35,764 bases of DNA from Campylobacterales bacterium (GTDB lineage: Bacteria > Campylobacterota > Campylobacteria > Campylobacterales > QNZT01): NCBI GenBank assembly GCA_027056215.1, contig JALULO010000116.1, positions 1 through 35,764 of the forward strand, written 5' to 3'. Below are positions 7,867 to 15,135 of the stretch, in pieces. Made by a program: the position numbers and the translations under genes. The notes beneath the pieces are model-generated. The model had not been told where the DNA came from. It saw only the letters and a list, made by a program, of their open reading frames with translations, and ran no database searches. Every line of letters starts with the position of its first letter. Position 1 is the stretch's first letter.

Positions 7867-9090
7867 ATGAAGATTATTTTTATAGTACTATTTTTACCTA
7901 TCATGCTTTTTGCTAGTGACTTGCAAAAAGCTATTGATGAGGCTAAACCATATGCTGTGATAGAGCTTAGTAGTGGCGTTTTCAAAGGACATTTTATCGT
8001 CGACAAACCTCTGAAAATCATCGGGGCAAGAGGATCAAATGTGATCTTTGATGCAGGTAATATTGGAAGTGCTGTAGTCCTTAAAAGTTCACATATCACG
8101 CTTGAAAACATTACCATCAGAAATACCGGTCATCGCAAAGAGATTTCCGATAGTGCTATCAAAGGCGAGAATATAGATGATATTACTATTAAAAAATGTC
8201 ATATATATAATGCTTTGTATGGTATCAATCTTTCGATGGTAAATGGTTGTCACATTATTGCAAATACCATTTCTTCAGTAAAAGAAAAAATACCGCTTAG
8301 AGGTGATGGTCTAAAGTTTTGGTATGTAAACGATTCTCATATTGTGGGCAACACTTTTGTCAAAGTAAGAGATATACACCTTGCTAGATCGAACCACAAT
8401 ATCATCAAAAAGAATCGCTTTTTAGATAGTAGATTTGCCACCTATATTGAATTTGGTAAAGAAAATATCGTAACGCAAAATATTTATCGTTACAATGAGA
8501 CAGGTGTGCTACTTGAAGGAAGTCAAAATATTAAAATCATACACAATCAAATATTTAGTTCCAAGGGTGTTGTCGGAATCGGTATTGTATTGCGGGGAGG
8601 AGGGGATATAGTTGTGAAAAACAATACAATAAAATACAATGCTAAAGGACTATATGTTGATGCAAAACCTTCTAGAGAGATTAAAACCAAACGGGTTATC
8701 ACCGAAAATGAGATAAGTTTCAATCTTGAAGCGATCCATTTTCATGCTATTATTAGCAACAATGTTTTGACATTTAACAAAATACATCACAATATGGAAG
8801 ATATTGTTAAGGATATAACGGGTAATAAAAACCTTAATAATAAAGTAGCATATAACTACTGGGGTCAGTACCGGGGATTTGATAGAAATCATGACAATAT
8901 TGGGGACACACCTTATGTCATCAAGCGCTATTTTGATAAATTGTATACGTATGATAACAAGATAAGATTTTTTTATGGTAGTGTTGTGATGGCTTTGGTA
9001 GATTTTATGTGTGAAATAGCACCGTTTACAAAACCAGAATTTATTCTTGAAGATAAAAAACCAAATTTTTTAGATTTGAGTGATCGATAA
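7867..9090 (+). CDS. NosD-like periplasmic right-handed beta-helix protein
   Basis: The 407-aa protein has a signal peptide (MKIIFIVLFLPIMLFAS). A long parallel beta-helix with repeated N-x-I/hydrophobic rungs follows (ITLENITIRNTG, ITIKKCHIYNALYGINL, NIKIIHNQIFSS, DIVVKNNTIKYNAKGLYV). The C-terminal signature YNYWGQYRGFDRNHDNIGDTPY and a final hydrophobic/acidic stretch (ALVDFMCEIAPFTKPEF) match NosD, the periplasmic protein needed for maturation of the copper centres of nitrous oxide reductase. No nosZ, nosF, nosY or nosL lies in the window, so it may serve another partner or be a stand-alone homologue. GGAG at 7857-7860 supports the start. It is transcribed divergently from tetR. Confidence 0.85.
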   Translation: MKIIFIVLFLPIMLFASDLQKAIDEAKPYAVIELSSGVFKGHFIVDKPLKIIGARGSNVIFDAGNIGSAVVLKSSHITLENITIRNTGHRKEISDSAIKGENIDDITIKKCHIYNALYGINLSMVNGCHIIANTISSVKEKIPLRGDGLKFWYVNDSHIVGNTFVKVRDIHLARSNHNIIKKNRFLDSRFATYIEFGKENIVTQNIYRYNETGVLLEGSQNIKIIHNQIFSSKGVVGIGIVLRGGGDIVVKNNTIKYNAKGLYVDAKPSREIKTKRVITENEISFNLEAIHFHAIISNNVLTFNKIHHNMEDIVKDITGNKNLNNKVAYNYWGQYRGFDRNHDNIGDTPYVIKRYFDKLYTYDNKIRFFYGSVVMALVDFMCEIAPFTKPEFILEDKKPNFLDLSDR

Positions 9091-9113
9091 ACATCGAATT
9101 AACCGATCACTCA
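9077..9113. terminator. Perfect 10-bp hairpin at the convergent ends of two genes
   Basis: TGAGTGATCG and CGATCACTCA form a perfect stem around a 17-base loop, overlapping the stop of the NosD-like gene and lying 11 bases beyond the stop of the leftward gene at 9124. No U-run directly follows on either strand (a T6 run begins about 12 bases later on the + strand), so it may instead protect 3' ends or pause transcription. A terminator role is likely only by position. Confidence 0.45.
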
Positions 9114-9123
9114 TGGTAAAGTG

Positions 9124-9636
9124 CTATTTTTTATGTAGTTTTACTTCTCCTGTACCCAATTCTTGGAGTACTTTTTGCGCTTTGCTTAGTTCTGCATCAT
9201 TGCCATGAACAAGTACAAGAACTTTACCTTTTTTGAGTAGATCTTCGTAGTGGAGTGCTTCTGTTTCCAAAAGACCAAGATCAACAAGCCATGTTGCCAA
9301 CGCTGTGATCGAACCAACTGTAGCTGCACCACCTACCAAACCTGCTAGTGATGCAACTATCGGACCGGTGGCGACCAAAGGACCAAACCCTGGTACCCAG
9401 AAAAAAAGAGCACCCATAAAAAAGCCCCATAGACCTCCCCAAAAAGCACCTGTTTTGCCCCAGTATAGAACATCTTTATTCTCTTTTTTATACTCAAAAG
9501 AGTCCTCTTGACGTATCTCTCCCTTTCCCAGAACTGAGATATGTTCTTTTCCTAAATCTGCTTTTATAAGTGCTTCAACAGCATTTGCTGCATCATCGTG
9601 TTTGTCATAAACAGCTATAAGTGTATCTTTTTTCAT
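9124..9636 (-). CDS. General-stress-protein-17M-like membrane protein
   Basis: The 170-aa protein starts with a ferredoxin-like segment (TLIAVYDKHDDAANAVEALI...ISVLGKG) typical of the YflT/general stress protein 17M domain. A Gly/Ala-rich hydrophobic hairpin follows (about residues 62-118, GKTGAFWGGLWGFFMGALFF and VASLAGLVGGAATVGSI), then a second soluble segment ending in KVLVLVHGNDAELSKAQKVL, which again resembles the 17M fold. This arrangement is found in small bacterial stress membrane proteins of unknown mechanism. AGGAG lies 6-10 bases before the ATG. It begins 12 bases after the HdeD gene stop and is almost certainly in one operon with it, under the site at 10293-10308. Confidence 0.75.
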   Translation of the reverse strand: MKKDTLIAVYDKHDDAANAVEALIKADLGKEHISVLGKGEIRQEDSFEYKKENKDVLYWGKTGAFWGGLWGFFMGALFFWVPGFGPLVATGPIVASLAGLVGGAATVGSITALATWLVDLGLLETEALHYEDLLKKGKVLVLVHGNDAELSKAQKVLQELGTGEVKLHKK

Positions 9637-9648
9637 AACTAACTCCTT

Positions 9649-10233
9649 CTATTTTTTCGTAGTATTGTCGGGGATATTCCCGATTTTTTTGATTTTATTT
9701 CCAATTACGATGAGGGTAATACCATCAAACAATAAACTGATTCCCACAAAAATTCCTATAAGCCAAGCTTCTGCTGCGATAGAAGTCCATGAGATAAGAA
9801 AGATGATTGCCAATAATAATGAGAAAAACCCGTTTAGAGACCAAAGCCACCATCCTTTTGATGGTTTCATCATAGATCCTAGTGCAAAACCGATAAATGC
9901 ATCCAATAGGAAGTAAATAGCCAGTAACAATCCTAGTGTTTCAACACCGACTAGTGGACGTACTAACATAAACACACCTACGCCAATCAGTATAAGTGTC
10001 TTTAGCCAGCCGAGCCAATCATTTTTTTCTGTAACAAAGGTTAAAAAACCAGATACAATACCCCCAAATATCATCAACCATGCAACAAATGCCATAGCAA
10101 ACACTGAGGTATAAAAAGGATATATAATCCCCACAAAGCCTAGTATAACCAATATAACGCCTATGATCATAGCATGTTTGCTATATCTAGGCAAAATATC
10201 AAGATCTGATGGTAACATCGAATAGTTCCACAT
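9649..10233 (-). CDS. hdeD: HdeD/DUF308-family acid-stress membrane protein
   Basis: The 194-aa protein has a short hydrophilic N-terminus (MWNYSMLPSDLDILPRYSKH) and about six membrane helices with the DUF308 pattern (VILVILGFVGIIYPF, MIFGGIVSGFLTF, LLAIYFLLDAFIGFALG, FVGISLLFDGITLIVIGN). HdeD contributes to acid resistance at high cell density in E. coli; the biochemical role is unknown. AAGGAG precedes the ATG. The promoter carries a Crp-type inverted repeat (10293-10308) with a TATATC -10-like hexamer. A truncated second copy with a closely related promoter lies at 18361-18653. Clustering with two YfdX genes, also acid-stress linked in E. coli, supports an acid/envelope stress role. Confidence 0.85.
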   Translation of the reverse strand: MWNYSMLPSDLDILPRYSKHAMIIGVILVILGFVGIIYPFYTSVFAMAFVAWLMIFGGIVSGFLTFVTEKNDWLGWLKTLILIGVGVFMLVRPLVGVETLGLLLAIYFLLDAFIGFALGSMMKPSKGWWLWSLNGFFSLLLAIIFLISWTSIAAEAWLIGIFVGISLLFDGITLIVIGNKIKKIGNIPDNTTKK

Positions 10234-10292
10234 ATATAACTCCTTATATAATAATTTTCAGTGTTATGATATAAAAATATACGATATATGTC

Positions 10293-10308
10293 TGTTTGTT
10301 GGCTAACA
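10293..10308 (-). promoter_or_regulatory. Crp/Fnr-type site A in front of hdeD
   Basis: On the + strand the site reads TGTTTG-TTGG-CTAACA, fitting TGTnnG-N4-CnnACA. It drives leftward: TATATC on the minus strand (+ strand 10268-10273) lies 27 bases from the centre. The site begins 60 bases before the hdeD ATG. The site-plus-hexamer arrangement is identical in the broken hdeD copy at 18638. Confidence 0.65.
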
Positions 10309-10393
10309 GTTATGCATAAATATTGCTTTGATTGTGTGTTTTTATGATAGCTGAATTATTTGTTAGATAAGGGTGGATGAAGTCTGAGAGGAA

Positions 10394-10423
10394 AGGAAGT
10401 CACCTCTTTGTCAGTGACTTCTT
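10394..10423 (-). terminator. Terminator hairpin after the yfdX pair
   Basis: AGGAAGTCAC and GTGACTTCTT pair (one G-T) around a 10-base loop, just beyond the stop of the leftward YfdX gene at 10431. On the minus strand the stem is followed by a pyrimidine-rich, T-containing tail (CTTTCCTCTC), a moderate terminator. It separates the yfdX unit from the hdeD promoter. Confidence 0.6.
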
Positions 10424-10430
10424 CATGTGC

Positions 10431-11573
10431 TTATTTGACTGTATCTTTTAGATCCTTTTCTACCTCTTTTTTAAAATTTTCTTTATCTAGTTTCGTTTCG
10501 AAACGTTCTTTGCTTCCAGTTTCTTCAACTTTCGCTTTAGCACGTGGATTACCTTCGGTCATTTTTGGTTTGGCGAGTGCTGTGGCTTCTTCTTTTGCAA
10601 CTGAATCGATCAGCGTTGCATAAGCTGTTTTTGATTTTTCATAATCTGTTTTTTGTACATTGCCTTTTTTACTTTTCGTTATAAGTTTGTCTATTTCAGA
10701 CATAAGCGTTTTAGAGGCATTTGATGATGTAGGGAGATAGCCTTCGATGTGTGCCAATTGTAATTGCTCTTTTGCTAGTTGTATTAATTTGGTTTCTTTA
10801 TCCTTTCGTGATTTGGAAAGTTCCTGAGCAGTGGTTATCGCTTCTTGTGAAATAAGTAACGAAATAGGAACCGTCATCTTTGTGTGGACGATTGTATCAA
10901 CACCTCTTAATAAAATCTTAAGTGCTACTTTTGCACCTTTGTTTTGATGGAGAGCTTTAAGTGCCGTTTTTGTTGCAATGGGATAAAGTTCCATAGGCAA
11001 ATAGGCTGTATCAATAGTGAGTTGATTTCGTAGTAGTAACAATAAATCAATCGCATCCTGAGTTTGGTCATTTTCCAAGAGTTTTAGTGACTTTTGTTTG
11101 ATTTTTTGAGCTTCTGTTAGTGTGATACCATGTTCTAGAACAGAGAGGGAGACATCAACTGGTACAAATTTTAATTTTTGATTGTTTTTGAGTGCCTTGT
11201 CAAAGAGTTTAGAAGCAGCTTTAAGGGCGATTGTTGCTGATTTTGTTTTATCTTTTTCTAGTGAAGCCATAGCCTCGTCAGTTAAATCAAGTGCTTGCAG
11301 AATCTCCATAGGTGATTGTGTCAATTTTTGACCTTGTTTTTTAACGGCTTTATTGATGATTTGATGTTCAGGTAGCAGACCAAGTGAATTGTAGTATGCC
11401 AACTCTTTTTTACTTACTTTATAGTGCGCATTGTCAAATCCGTAAAATGAATGGATTGGAACGTCAGCATTTTTGATCATTTTAAGCTCTGTTGGCTTGA
11501 TAGAGTCTGCTGTAAGTATCGTTGTAGCAAGCATAAGTGCTGTTGTGATGGAAAACATGATTTTAGTTTTCAT
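10431..11573 (-). CDS. YfdX-family periplasmic protein (copy 1)
   Basis: The 380-aa protein has a signal peptide (MKTKIMFSITTALMLATTILTA) and the YfdX domain (about residues 85-290): repeated helices with DLTDEAMASLEKDKTKSAT, AASKLFDKALKNNQKLKFVP, then YLPMELYPIATKTALKALHQ and TVPISLLISQEAITTAQEL. In E. coli, yfdX is controlled by the EvgA acid-resistance system and the protein is periplasmic and helical; its activity is uncertain. It is longer than E. coli YfdX (about 210 aa). The additions are an N-terminal segment (about 25-85) and a Lys/Glu-rich charged C-terminal tail (about 320-380). It follows the second YfdX gene by 39 bases and shares about the same architecture, so the pair arose by tandem duplication. 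Confidence 0.85.
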   Translation of the reverse strand: MKTKIMFSITTALMLATTILTADSIKPTELKMIKNADVPIHSFYGFDNAHYKVSKKELAYYNSLGLLPEHQIINKAVKKQGQKLTQSPMEILQALDLTDEAMASLEKDKTKSATIALKAASKLFDKALKNNQKLKFVPVDVSLSVLEHGITLTEAQKIKQKSLKLLENDQTQDAIDLLLLLRNQLTIDTAYLPMELYPIATKTALKALHQNKGAKVALKILLRGVDTIVHTKMTVPISLLISQEAITTAQELSKSRKDKETKLIQLAKEQLQLAHIEGYLPTSSNASKTLMSEIDKLITKSKKGNVQKTDYEKSKTAYATLIDSVAKEEATALAKPKMTEGNPRAKAKVEETGSKERFETKLDKENFKKEVEKDLKDTVK

Positions 11574-11612
11574 AAGTTGATCCTTTTATATGATATTTTT
11601 TATTTTTATACT

Positions 11613-12623
11613 TTAGAAACTATCTGTTTGTGCTTTTTGTTCAAAATGCAACTTATCTTTTGTCTCTTCGGATGAAGCTTGGGCATGTGGTTTTGTTGTA
11701 CTATTCCATACCGAATCATTCTTGGCAATTTTTCGTTTTTCCAGACGCATTTTACGTAAAAGAGCTCCAAAGTCATTTTTTACTTTTTGATAAAGTTTCT
11801 CTGTGTCATTTTTGCCTTTTATTTCTACTTTGAGAGCAGTTATCTGTTTTTCAAGTGATGTATACTCTTTAGAATGTTTACCGATATATCCAAGCAAATG
11901 ATCTTTTTGCAATTCTTGTTGTGCTGCATCAAGTAATGCCGTTGTCTCTTTTTTATTCTTTTTTTCAACTTTTGATGCTGCTGTAACTAAATCTTGTGCC
12001 GTAAGCAGACCGATAGGAATCACAACTCTACTATTTACAAATGTATGCATTCCATCTATCAAAGTCATCAGCGCAACTTTTTTATCCCCTTTTTTAAGTG
12101 CTTCAAGTGCTTTTTTTGTTGCAGTTGGATAAAGATCCATCGGAATATATATGGTATCTATGTCCATCTCATCTGTAAGTGGTTGTAAAATTGCTTTTGA
12201 TTCTTGTACTTTATGATCTTTTAGTAATTTGATAGACATATCGATAGCCTTTTGTATCTCTTTTGGTGTAGCGTCGATGGCATAGAGTCCAATCCTATTG
12301 TTGATAGGTACAAGTTTAAGATTTGGATCTACCTTGAGTGCTTTATCAAATAGCTTTGTTGCTTTGGTAAGTGCATCTTCCGCAGCTTTAGTATCTTTTT
12401 TTTGTATTGCATCTGTTGCAAAAAGGCTATTATTTAAACCAGATATAATATCTTTGGATGCAGTCTTAAATGTTTTTTGCTGTAAAGCTGCTTCTTTTGC
12501 AACGACTTGTTGTGTGAGCTTTGTGTGTGTAGCATGCTGTGATGTAGAGTTTGCCTGTAAAGCTAATGATCCGAACATCAATGCCGCCGCGATAGTTGAA
12601 ATAGAAATAATATTTTTCATCAT
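11613..12623 (-). CDS. YfdX-family periplasmic protein (copy 2)
   Basis: This 336-aa YfdX protein has a signal peptide (KNIISISTIAAALMFGSLALQANS) and the same core blocks as its neighbour: KATKLFDKALKVDPNLKLVP, IYIPMDLYPTATKKALEALK and RVVIPIGLLTAQDLVTAASK. The C-terminal tail is basic and differs from copy 1. The first two codons are both ATG; AGGAG lies 4 bases before the first and 7 before the second, so translation may well start at 12620. An extended -10 (TGATATAAT, minus strand, hexamer 12651-12656) precedes it, giving a short leader, and the inverted repeat at 12692-12712 lies upstream. It is the first gene of the yfdX pair. Confidence 0.87.
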   Translation of the reverse strand: MMKNIISISTIAAALMFGSLALQANSTSQHATHTKLTQQVVAKEAALQQKTFKTASKDIISGLNNSLFATDAIQKKDTKAAEDALTKATKLFDKALKVDPNLKLVPINNRIGLYAIDATPKEIQKAIDMSIKLLKDHKVQESKAILQPLTDEMDIDTIYIPMDLYPTATKKALEALKKGDKKVALMTLIDGMHTFVNSRVVIPIGLLTAQDLVTAASKVEKKNKKETTALLDAAQQELQKDHLLGYIGKHSKEYTSLEKQITALKVEIKGKNDTEKLYQKVKNDFGALLRKMRLEKRKIAKNDSVWNSTTKPHAQASSEETKDKLHFEQKAQTDSF

Positions 12624-12650
12624 GAATCTCCTAAAATTTTTTGTAGTTTA

Positions 12651-12656
12651 ATTATA
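12651..12656 (-). promoter_or_regulatory. Extended -10 element (TGATATAAT) for the yfdX pair
   Basis: On the minus strand TATAAT is preceded by TGA, an extended -10. It lies 27 bases before the gene start, which has AGGAG. No clear -35 is seen, as is usual for the TA-rich promoters of Campylobacterota. The same nonamer occurs in the promoter of the nuclease gene (24109-24117). Confidence 0.6.
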
Positions 12657-12707
12657 TCACTAAATAAAGTTAAATAATAAATATGAAGTTAATTGATGGT
12701 TAACCAA

Positions 12708-13172
12708 TCAATAACGTATTTTATGAGGATTGTTATTCCAGTATTTGAAAAGTTCCTGACACTGGTGTTTTGGCGTATGGGTAAATTTGATAGGGTCTTT
12801 GGTATTTTGTTTGATGATTTCAGTGATCAGTACATCATCAAAACCGATTTTTGCGCTTTGTATTTGCGTGTTACAGTAGAAAACTTTTTCGATATGAGCC
12901 CAGTGGATTGCAGCAAAGCACATAGGACATGGTTGCGCGGTAACATAAAGATGGCAACCGTTAAGATGAAAATTTGCTAATTTTTGAGCTGCTTCGCGGA
13001 TAGTCACGATTTCAGCATGTGCTGTAGGATCATTGTTTTTAACTACTTCATTGTGCCTTAGGGCAATCACTTTATCATCTTTGACGATAAGTGCGCCAAA
13101 AGGACCACCATCACCTGCGTCGATCCCCCTTTTGGCTTCTTCAAGGGCGAGTTCCATAAAATCTTGTTTCAT
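12708..13172 (-). CDS. guaD: Guanine deaminase (CMP/dCMP-deaminase fold)
   Basis: A zinc-dependent deaminase with HAE in DPTAHAEIVTIREA (zinc His and proton-shuttle Glu) and PCPMCFAAIHWA (two zinc Cys). I start at the ATG at 13172 (154 aa), preceded by AGGG. A longer frame from a TTG at 13205 would run into the upstream gene. The C-terminal half (KIGFDDVLITEIIK... ending in NNNPHKIRY) resembles Bacillus GuaD, which is 156 aa and also ends in a Tyr that reaches the active site, rather than the tRNA deaminase TadA. The expected reaction is guanine to xanthine plus ammonia. A tRNA-adenosine or other nucleoside deaminase is the alternative. The gene begins 13 bases after the Bax-1 gene and is probably co-transcribed with it. 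Confidence 0.82.
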   Translation of the reverse strand: MKQDFMELALEEAKRGIDAGDGGPFGALIVKDDKVIALRHNEVVKNNDPTAHAEIVTIREAAQKLANFHLNGCHLYVTAQPCPMCFAAIHWAHIEKVFYCNTQIQSAKIGFDDVLITEIIKQNTKDPIKFTHTPKHQCQELFKYWNNNPHKIRY

Positions 13173-13185
13173 GTTCCCTAGCCCC

Positions 13186-13887
13186 TTAGTTACGTTGATT
13201 TCCAAAAAACTCTAGAAACATTACAAAGAGATTGATAAAATCAAGATAAAGGGAAAGTGCACCGACGATTGCCACGCGACTGAGGCTTTCTCCTGATCTA
13301 TTTGCCATATCTTCGCCCATAGCTTTTATCTTTTGGGTGTCATATGCAGTGAGTCCCACAAATATAATGACTCCAATCACACTAATCCACCACTCAAATA
13401 CAGGACTCTTAAGAAAAAAGTTGACTACTATTGCGATGATAATACCGATCAAGCCTGCAAACAGGATAGATCCCCATGAACTCAGATCTGTATCTGTAAA
13501 ATAGCCGTAAAGACTCATAACACCAAATGTCAATGCGGTTATGAAAAAAGTCATTGCAATGGAAGTTTCAGTATAGATTAAAAATATACCTCCTAGTGTC
13601 AAACCGTCTACAAATGAGAAAAGGATAAAAAGTACCCGTGCACTAGAAACATCCATCTTATTGATACCTGCAGAAATTGCTACGACCAGTCCTATCTCTA
13701 CCGCTAAAAGTACCCAAATCATATAAGGATTACCAAAGAGGATGTGGATAAGTGTTGGGCTATGTGAAACCATGAATGCAGTTAGACCAGATACCAGTAA
13801 ACCGATCATCATCCAGTTATAAACTGATCTTAACAGCAAGTTGGTATCTGCTTCGCGCAAATGTGTAGTTAAAATATTATTTTGCAT
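13186..13887 (-). CDS. Bax inhibitor-1 / YccA-type seven-helix membrane protein
   Basis: The 233-aa protein shows seven hydrophobic helices. It carries the family marks LTAYDTQKIKAMGE (the YD.Q motif with the conserved Asp) and ALSLYLDFINLFVMFLEFFG near the end. Members include the E. coli FtsH modulator YccA and the pH-gated calcium leak channel BsYetJ; which of these applies cannot be read from sequence. GAAGGAG precedes the ATG. The promoter has a perfect TGTTAGCTAACA core (site B) and a TATAAT, placing this gene in the putative Crp-type set. The guanine deaminase gene follows closely. Confidence 0.9.
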   Translation of the reverse strand: MQNNILTTHLREADTNLLLRSVYNWMMIGLLVSGLTAFMVSHSPTLIHILFGNPYMIWVLLAVEIGLVVAISAGINKMDVSSARVLFILFSFVDGLTLGGIFLIYTETSIAMTFFITALTFGVMSLYGYFTDTDLSSWGSILFAGLIGIIIAIVVNFFLKSPVFEWWISVIGVIIFVGLTAYDTQKIKAMGEDMANRSGESLSRVAIVGALSLYLDFINLFVMFLEFFGNQRN

Positions 13888-13922
13888 ATATTCTCCTTCT
13901 ATAATATGTATTGGTCAAGGAA

Positions 13923-13966
13923 ATTATAGAGAAATTGTCAAGAAAAAGTCTGTTAGCTAACAAACA
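13923..13966 (-). promoter_or_regulatory. Promoter with Crp/Fnr-type site B in front of the Bax-1 gene
   Basis: The site at 13951-13966 reads TGTTAG-CTAA-CAAACA (+ strand) and includes the perfect palindrome TGTTAGCTAACA. On the minus strand TATAAT (+ strand 13923-13928) begins 30 bases from the site centre, close to the 29 expected for class II activation. The gene starts 36 bases after the hexamer and has a strong ribosome site. Confidence 0.7.
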
Positions 13967-14033
13967 TTTAGAGTATTATTAGATCGAAAACAAATAGAGC
14001 TATACTATAAAGACTATAGCAAAAAGCTCATAT

Positions 14034-14264
14034 TTATAGTCTGTATGTTTCTTTGATTTTGTGAAGTAGATAATAAGCTATAGTAGTAGAAAATATTACG
14101 TTAATAACGATGAGCCAGATATCGCTGTTTGTTGGCATCACCATGAGATCTTCGCCAAGTTTCGGGTTGGAGTACCAGCCAAAGAGTGTAAAAAGCCTAT
14201 CGATTGCCCAGTAGGCAAAATAAGCAAAAATATTGAAAAGGATAAAAGTGGTGAAGCGGGACAT
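14034..14264 (-). CDS. Small two-helix membrane protein, unknown
   Basis: The 76-aa protein has a strong ribosome site (AAAAAGGAGAACT before the ATG). Two hydrophobic segments are visible: about residues 6-30 (FILFNIFAYFAYWAIDRLFT) and 48-67 (DIWLIVINVIFSTTIAYYLL), joined by a polar loop containing WYSNPKLGEDLMV. I do not recognise the family. It lies downstream of the peroxiredoxin gene, behind that gene's terminator hairpin, and upstream of the Bax-1 promoter, so it may be weakly co-transcribed with the peroxiredoxin or have its own promoter in the A/T-rich stretch at 14285-14305. Confidence 0.6.
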   Translation of the reverse strand: MSRFTTFILFNIFAYFAYWAIDRLFTLFGWYSNPKLGEDLMVMPTNSDIWLIVINVIFSTTIAYYLLHKIKETYRL

Positions 14265-14310
14265 AGTTCTCCTTTTTTCAGTGTATGTTCATATATAAGC
14301 ACAAAGCAGT

Positions 14311-14348
14311 CCTGAAACTGAAAATCAGCATAGATTTCCAGTTTTCGG
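14311..14348 (-). terminator. Terminator hairpin after the peroxiredoxin gene
   Basis: On the minus strand GAAAACTGGAAATC pairs with GATTTTCAGTTTC (12 pairs, one wobble, one bulged base) around TATGCT, only 12 bases after the peroxiredoxin stop at 14360. A short T-rich tail (TGCTTTGTGCTTATAT) follows. The pairing is good but the U-run is weak. Confidence 0.55.
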
Positions 14349-14359
14349 AAGTAAGAGTT

Positions 14360-14974
14360 TTAGGAAAGGATCTCTTCGATGGTGATATAGTCACCAACTC
14401 TACCGGTCATCTTCTCTGCATCGGTATTTACCGGAAGTGTTTTTTTACCCGGTCTCCAGCCTGCAGGACAGACTTCACCAGTTTTTGTGGCATGCTGCCA
14501 TGCTTCTACCTGTCTTAAGAACTCGTTGACATTTCTACCGACTGAGGGAGCTTGTACTTCCTGTGCGACAACAACACCGTCAGGATTGATCAGAAATCTT
14601 CCACGCAAAGCAATACCTTCATCTTCAAGCAATACACCAAAGGCACGACTTACTTCTTTTGTAGAGTCAGCACCAATGGTGAGTTTAAGATCTTTTAAAA
14701 GAGGCTCAGTTTCTACAAATCTTTTGTGTGAAAATTTTGTATCGGTCGATACCGCCAGGATATCTACACCCATAGCCTGAAATTCATCATATTTTGCATT
14801 CATAGCGGCGATCTCTGTAGGGCATACAAATGTAAAGTCGGCAGGGTAAAAACAGACTACATGCCATTTACCTTTATAGTCGTCACTCTTTACTGTCGTG
14901 TAGTGACCACTTTTCGCGTCATATGCTTCCATCGCAAATTCGGGTGCTTTTCTCATAACCAATGTTGAACTCAT
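14360..14974 (-). CDS. 2-Cys peroxiredoxin (AhpC/Prx1 type)
   Basis: The protein has the peroxidatic cysteine in FYPADFTFVCPTE and the resolving cysteine in KTGEVCPAGWRPGKK, so it is a typical 2-Cys peroxiredoxin that reduces H2O2, organic peroxides or peroxynitrite with thiol reductants. From the ATG at 14974 it is 204 aa, the family length, and this start has AGGAG six bases upstream. However, the frame stays open to an ATG at 15061 that also has AAGGA at good spacing and lies about 24 bases after a likely transcription start (TATAAT on the minus strand, 15092-15097). That form would add 29 hydrophilic, Glu/Lys-rich residues (MGCENPIEAKEEGISENETK...). A terminator hairpin follows the stop. 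Confidence 0.92.
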   Translation of the reverse strand: MSSTLVMRKAPEFAMEAYDAKSGHYTTVKSDDYKGKWHVVCFYPADFTFVCPTEIAAMNAKYDEFQAMGVDILAVSTDTKFSHKRFVETEPLLKDLKLTIGADSTKEVSRAFGVLLEDEGIALRGRFLINPDGVVVAQEVQAPSVGRNVNEFLRQVEAWQHATKTGEVCPAGWRPGKKTLPVNTDAEKMTGRVGDYITIEEILS

Positions 14975-15091
14975 GTTGTTCTCCTTTTGTTTGTTTTCAT
15001 GTTTAGTCTCGTTTTCAGAGATACCTTCTTCTTTTGCTTCGATTGGATTTTCACATCCCATTTTCGATCCTTATACTTAAGTGATGTTTGA

Positions 15092-15097
15092 ATTATA
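15092..15097 (-). promoter_or_regulatory. -10 element (TATAAT) of the peroxiredoxin gene
   Basis: TATAAT on the minus strand lies 30 bases before the long-form ATG at 15061. The surroundings (AATTAT...ATAATT, about 15091-15117) are A/T-rich and loosely inverted. This could be a ferric-uptake/PerR-type operator, but the match is too loose to call. Confidence 0.45.
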
Positions 15098-15135
15098 ATA
15101 TCATAAGGATAATAATTAGTAAACGAAAATAATTA

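Noticed and set aside
7838..7915. Short open frame (25 codons) overlapping the NosD-like start
   Set aside because: It has no ribosome site, overlaps the real start in another frame, and gives an unremarkable peptide.
12692..12712. Reading the palindrome as an FNR box (TTGAT-N4-ATCAA)
   Set aside because: The two half-sites are separated by 9 bases, not 4, and no FNR-type Fe-S regulator is seen in the window.
13173..13205. Longer TTG start of the guanine deaminase (MEINVTKGLGN)
   Set aside because: It would overlap the Bax-1 gene end. The ATG at 13172 gives the family length and has a purine-rich ribosome site.
15091..15117. Possible PerR/Fur box at the peroxiredoxin promoter
   Set aside because: The inverted repeat is loose and almost wholly A/T, so chance similarity is likely.
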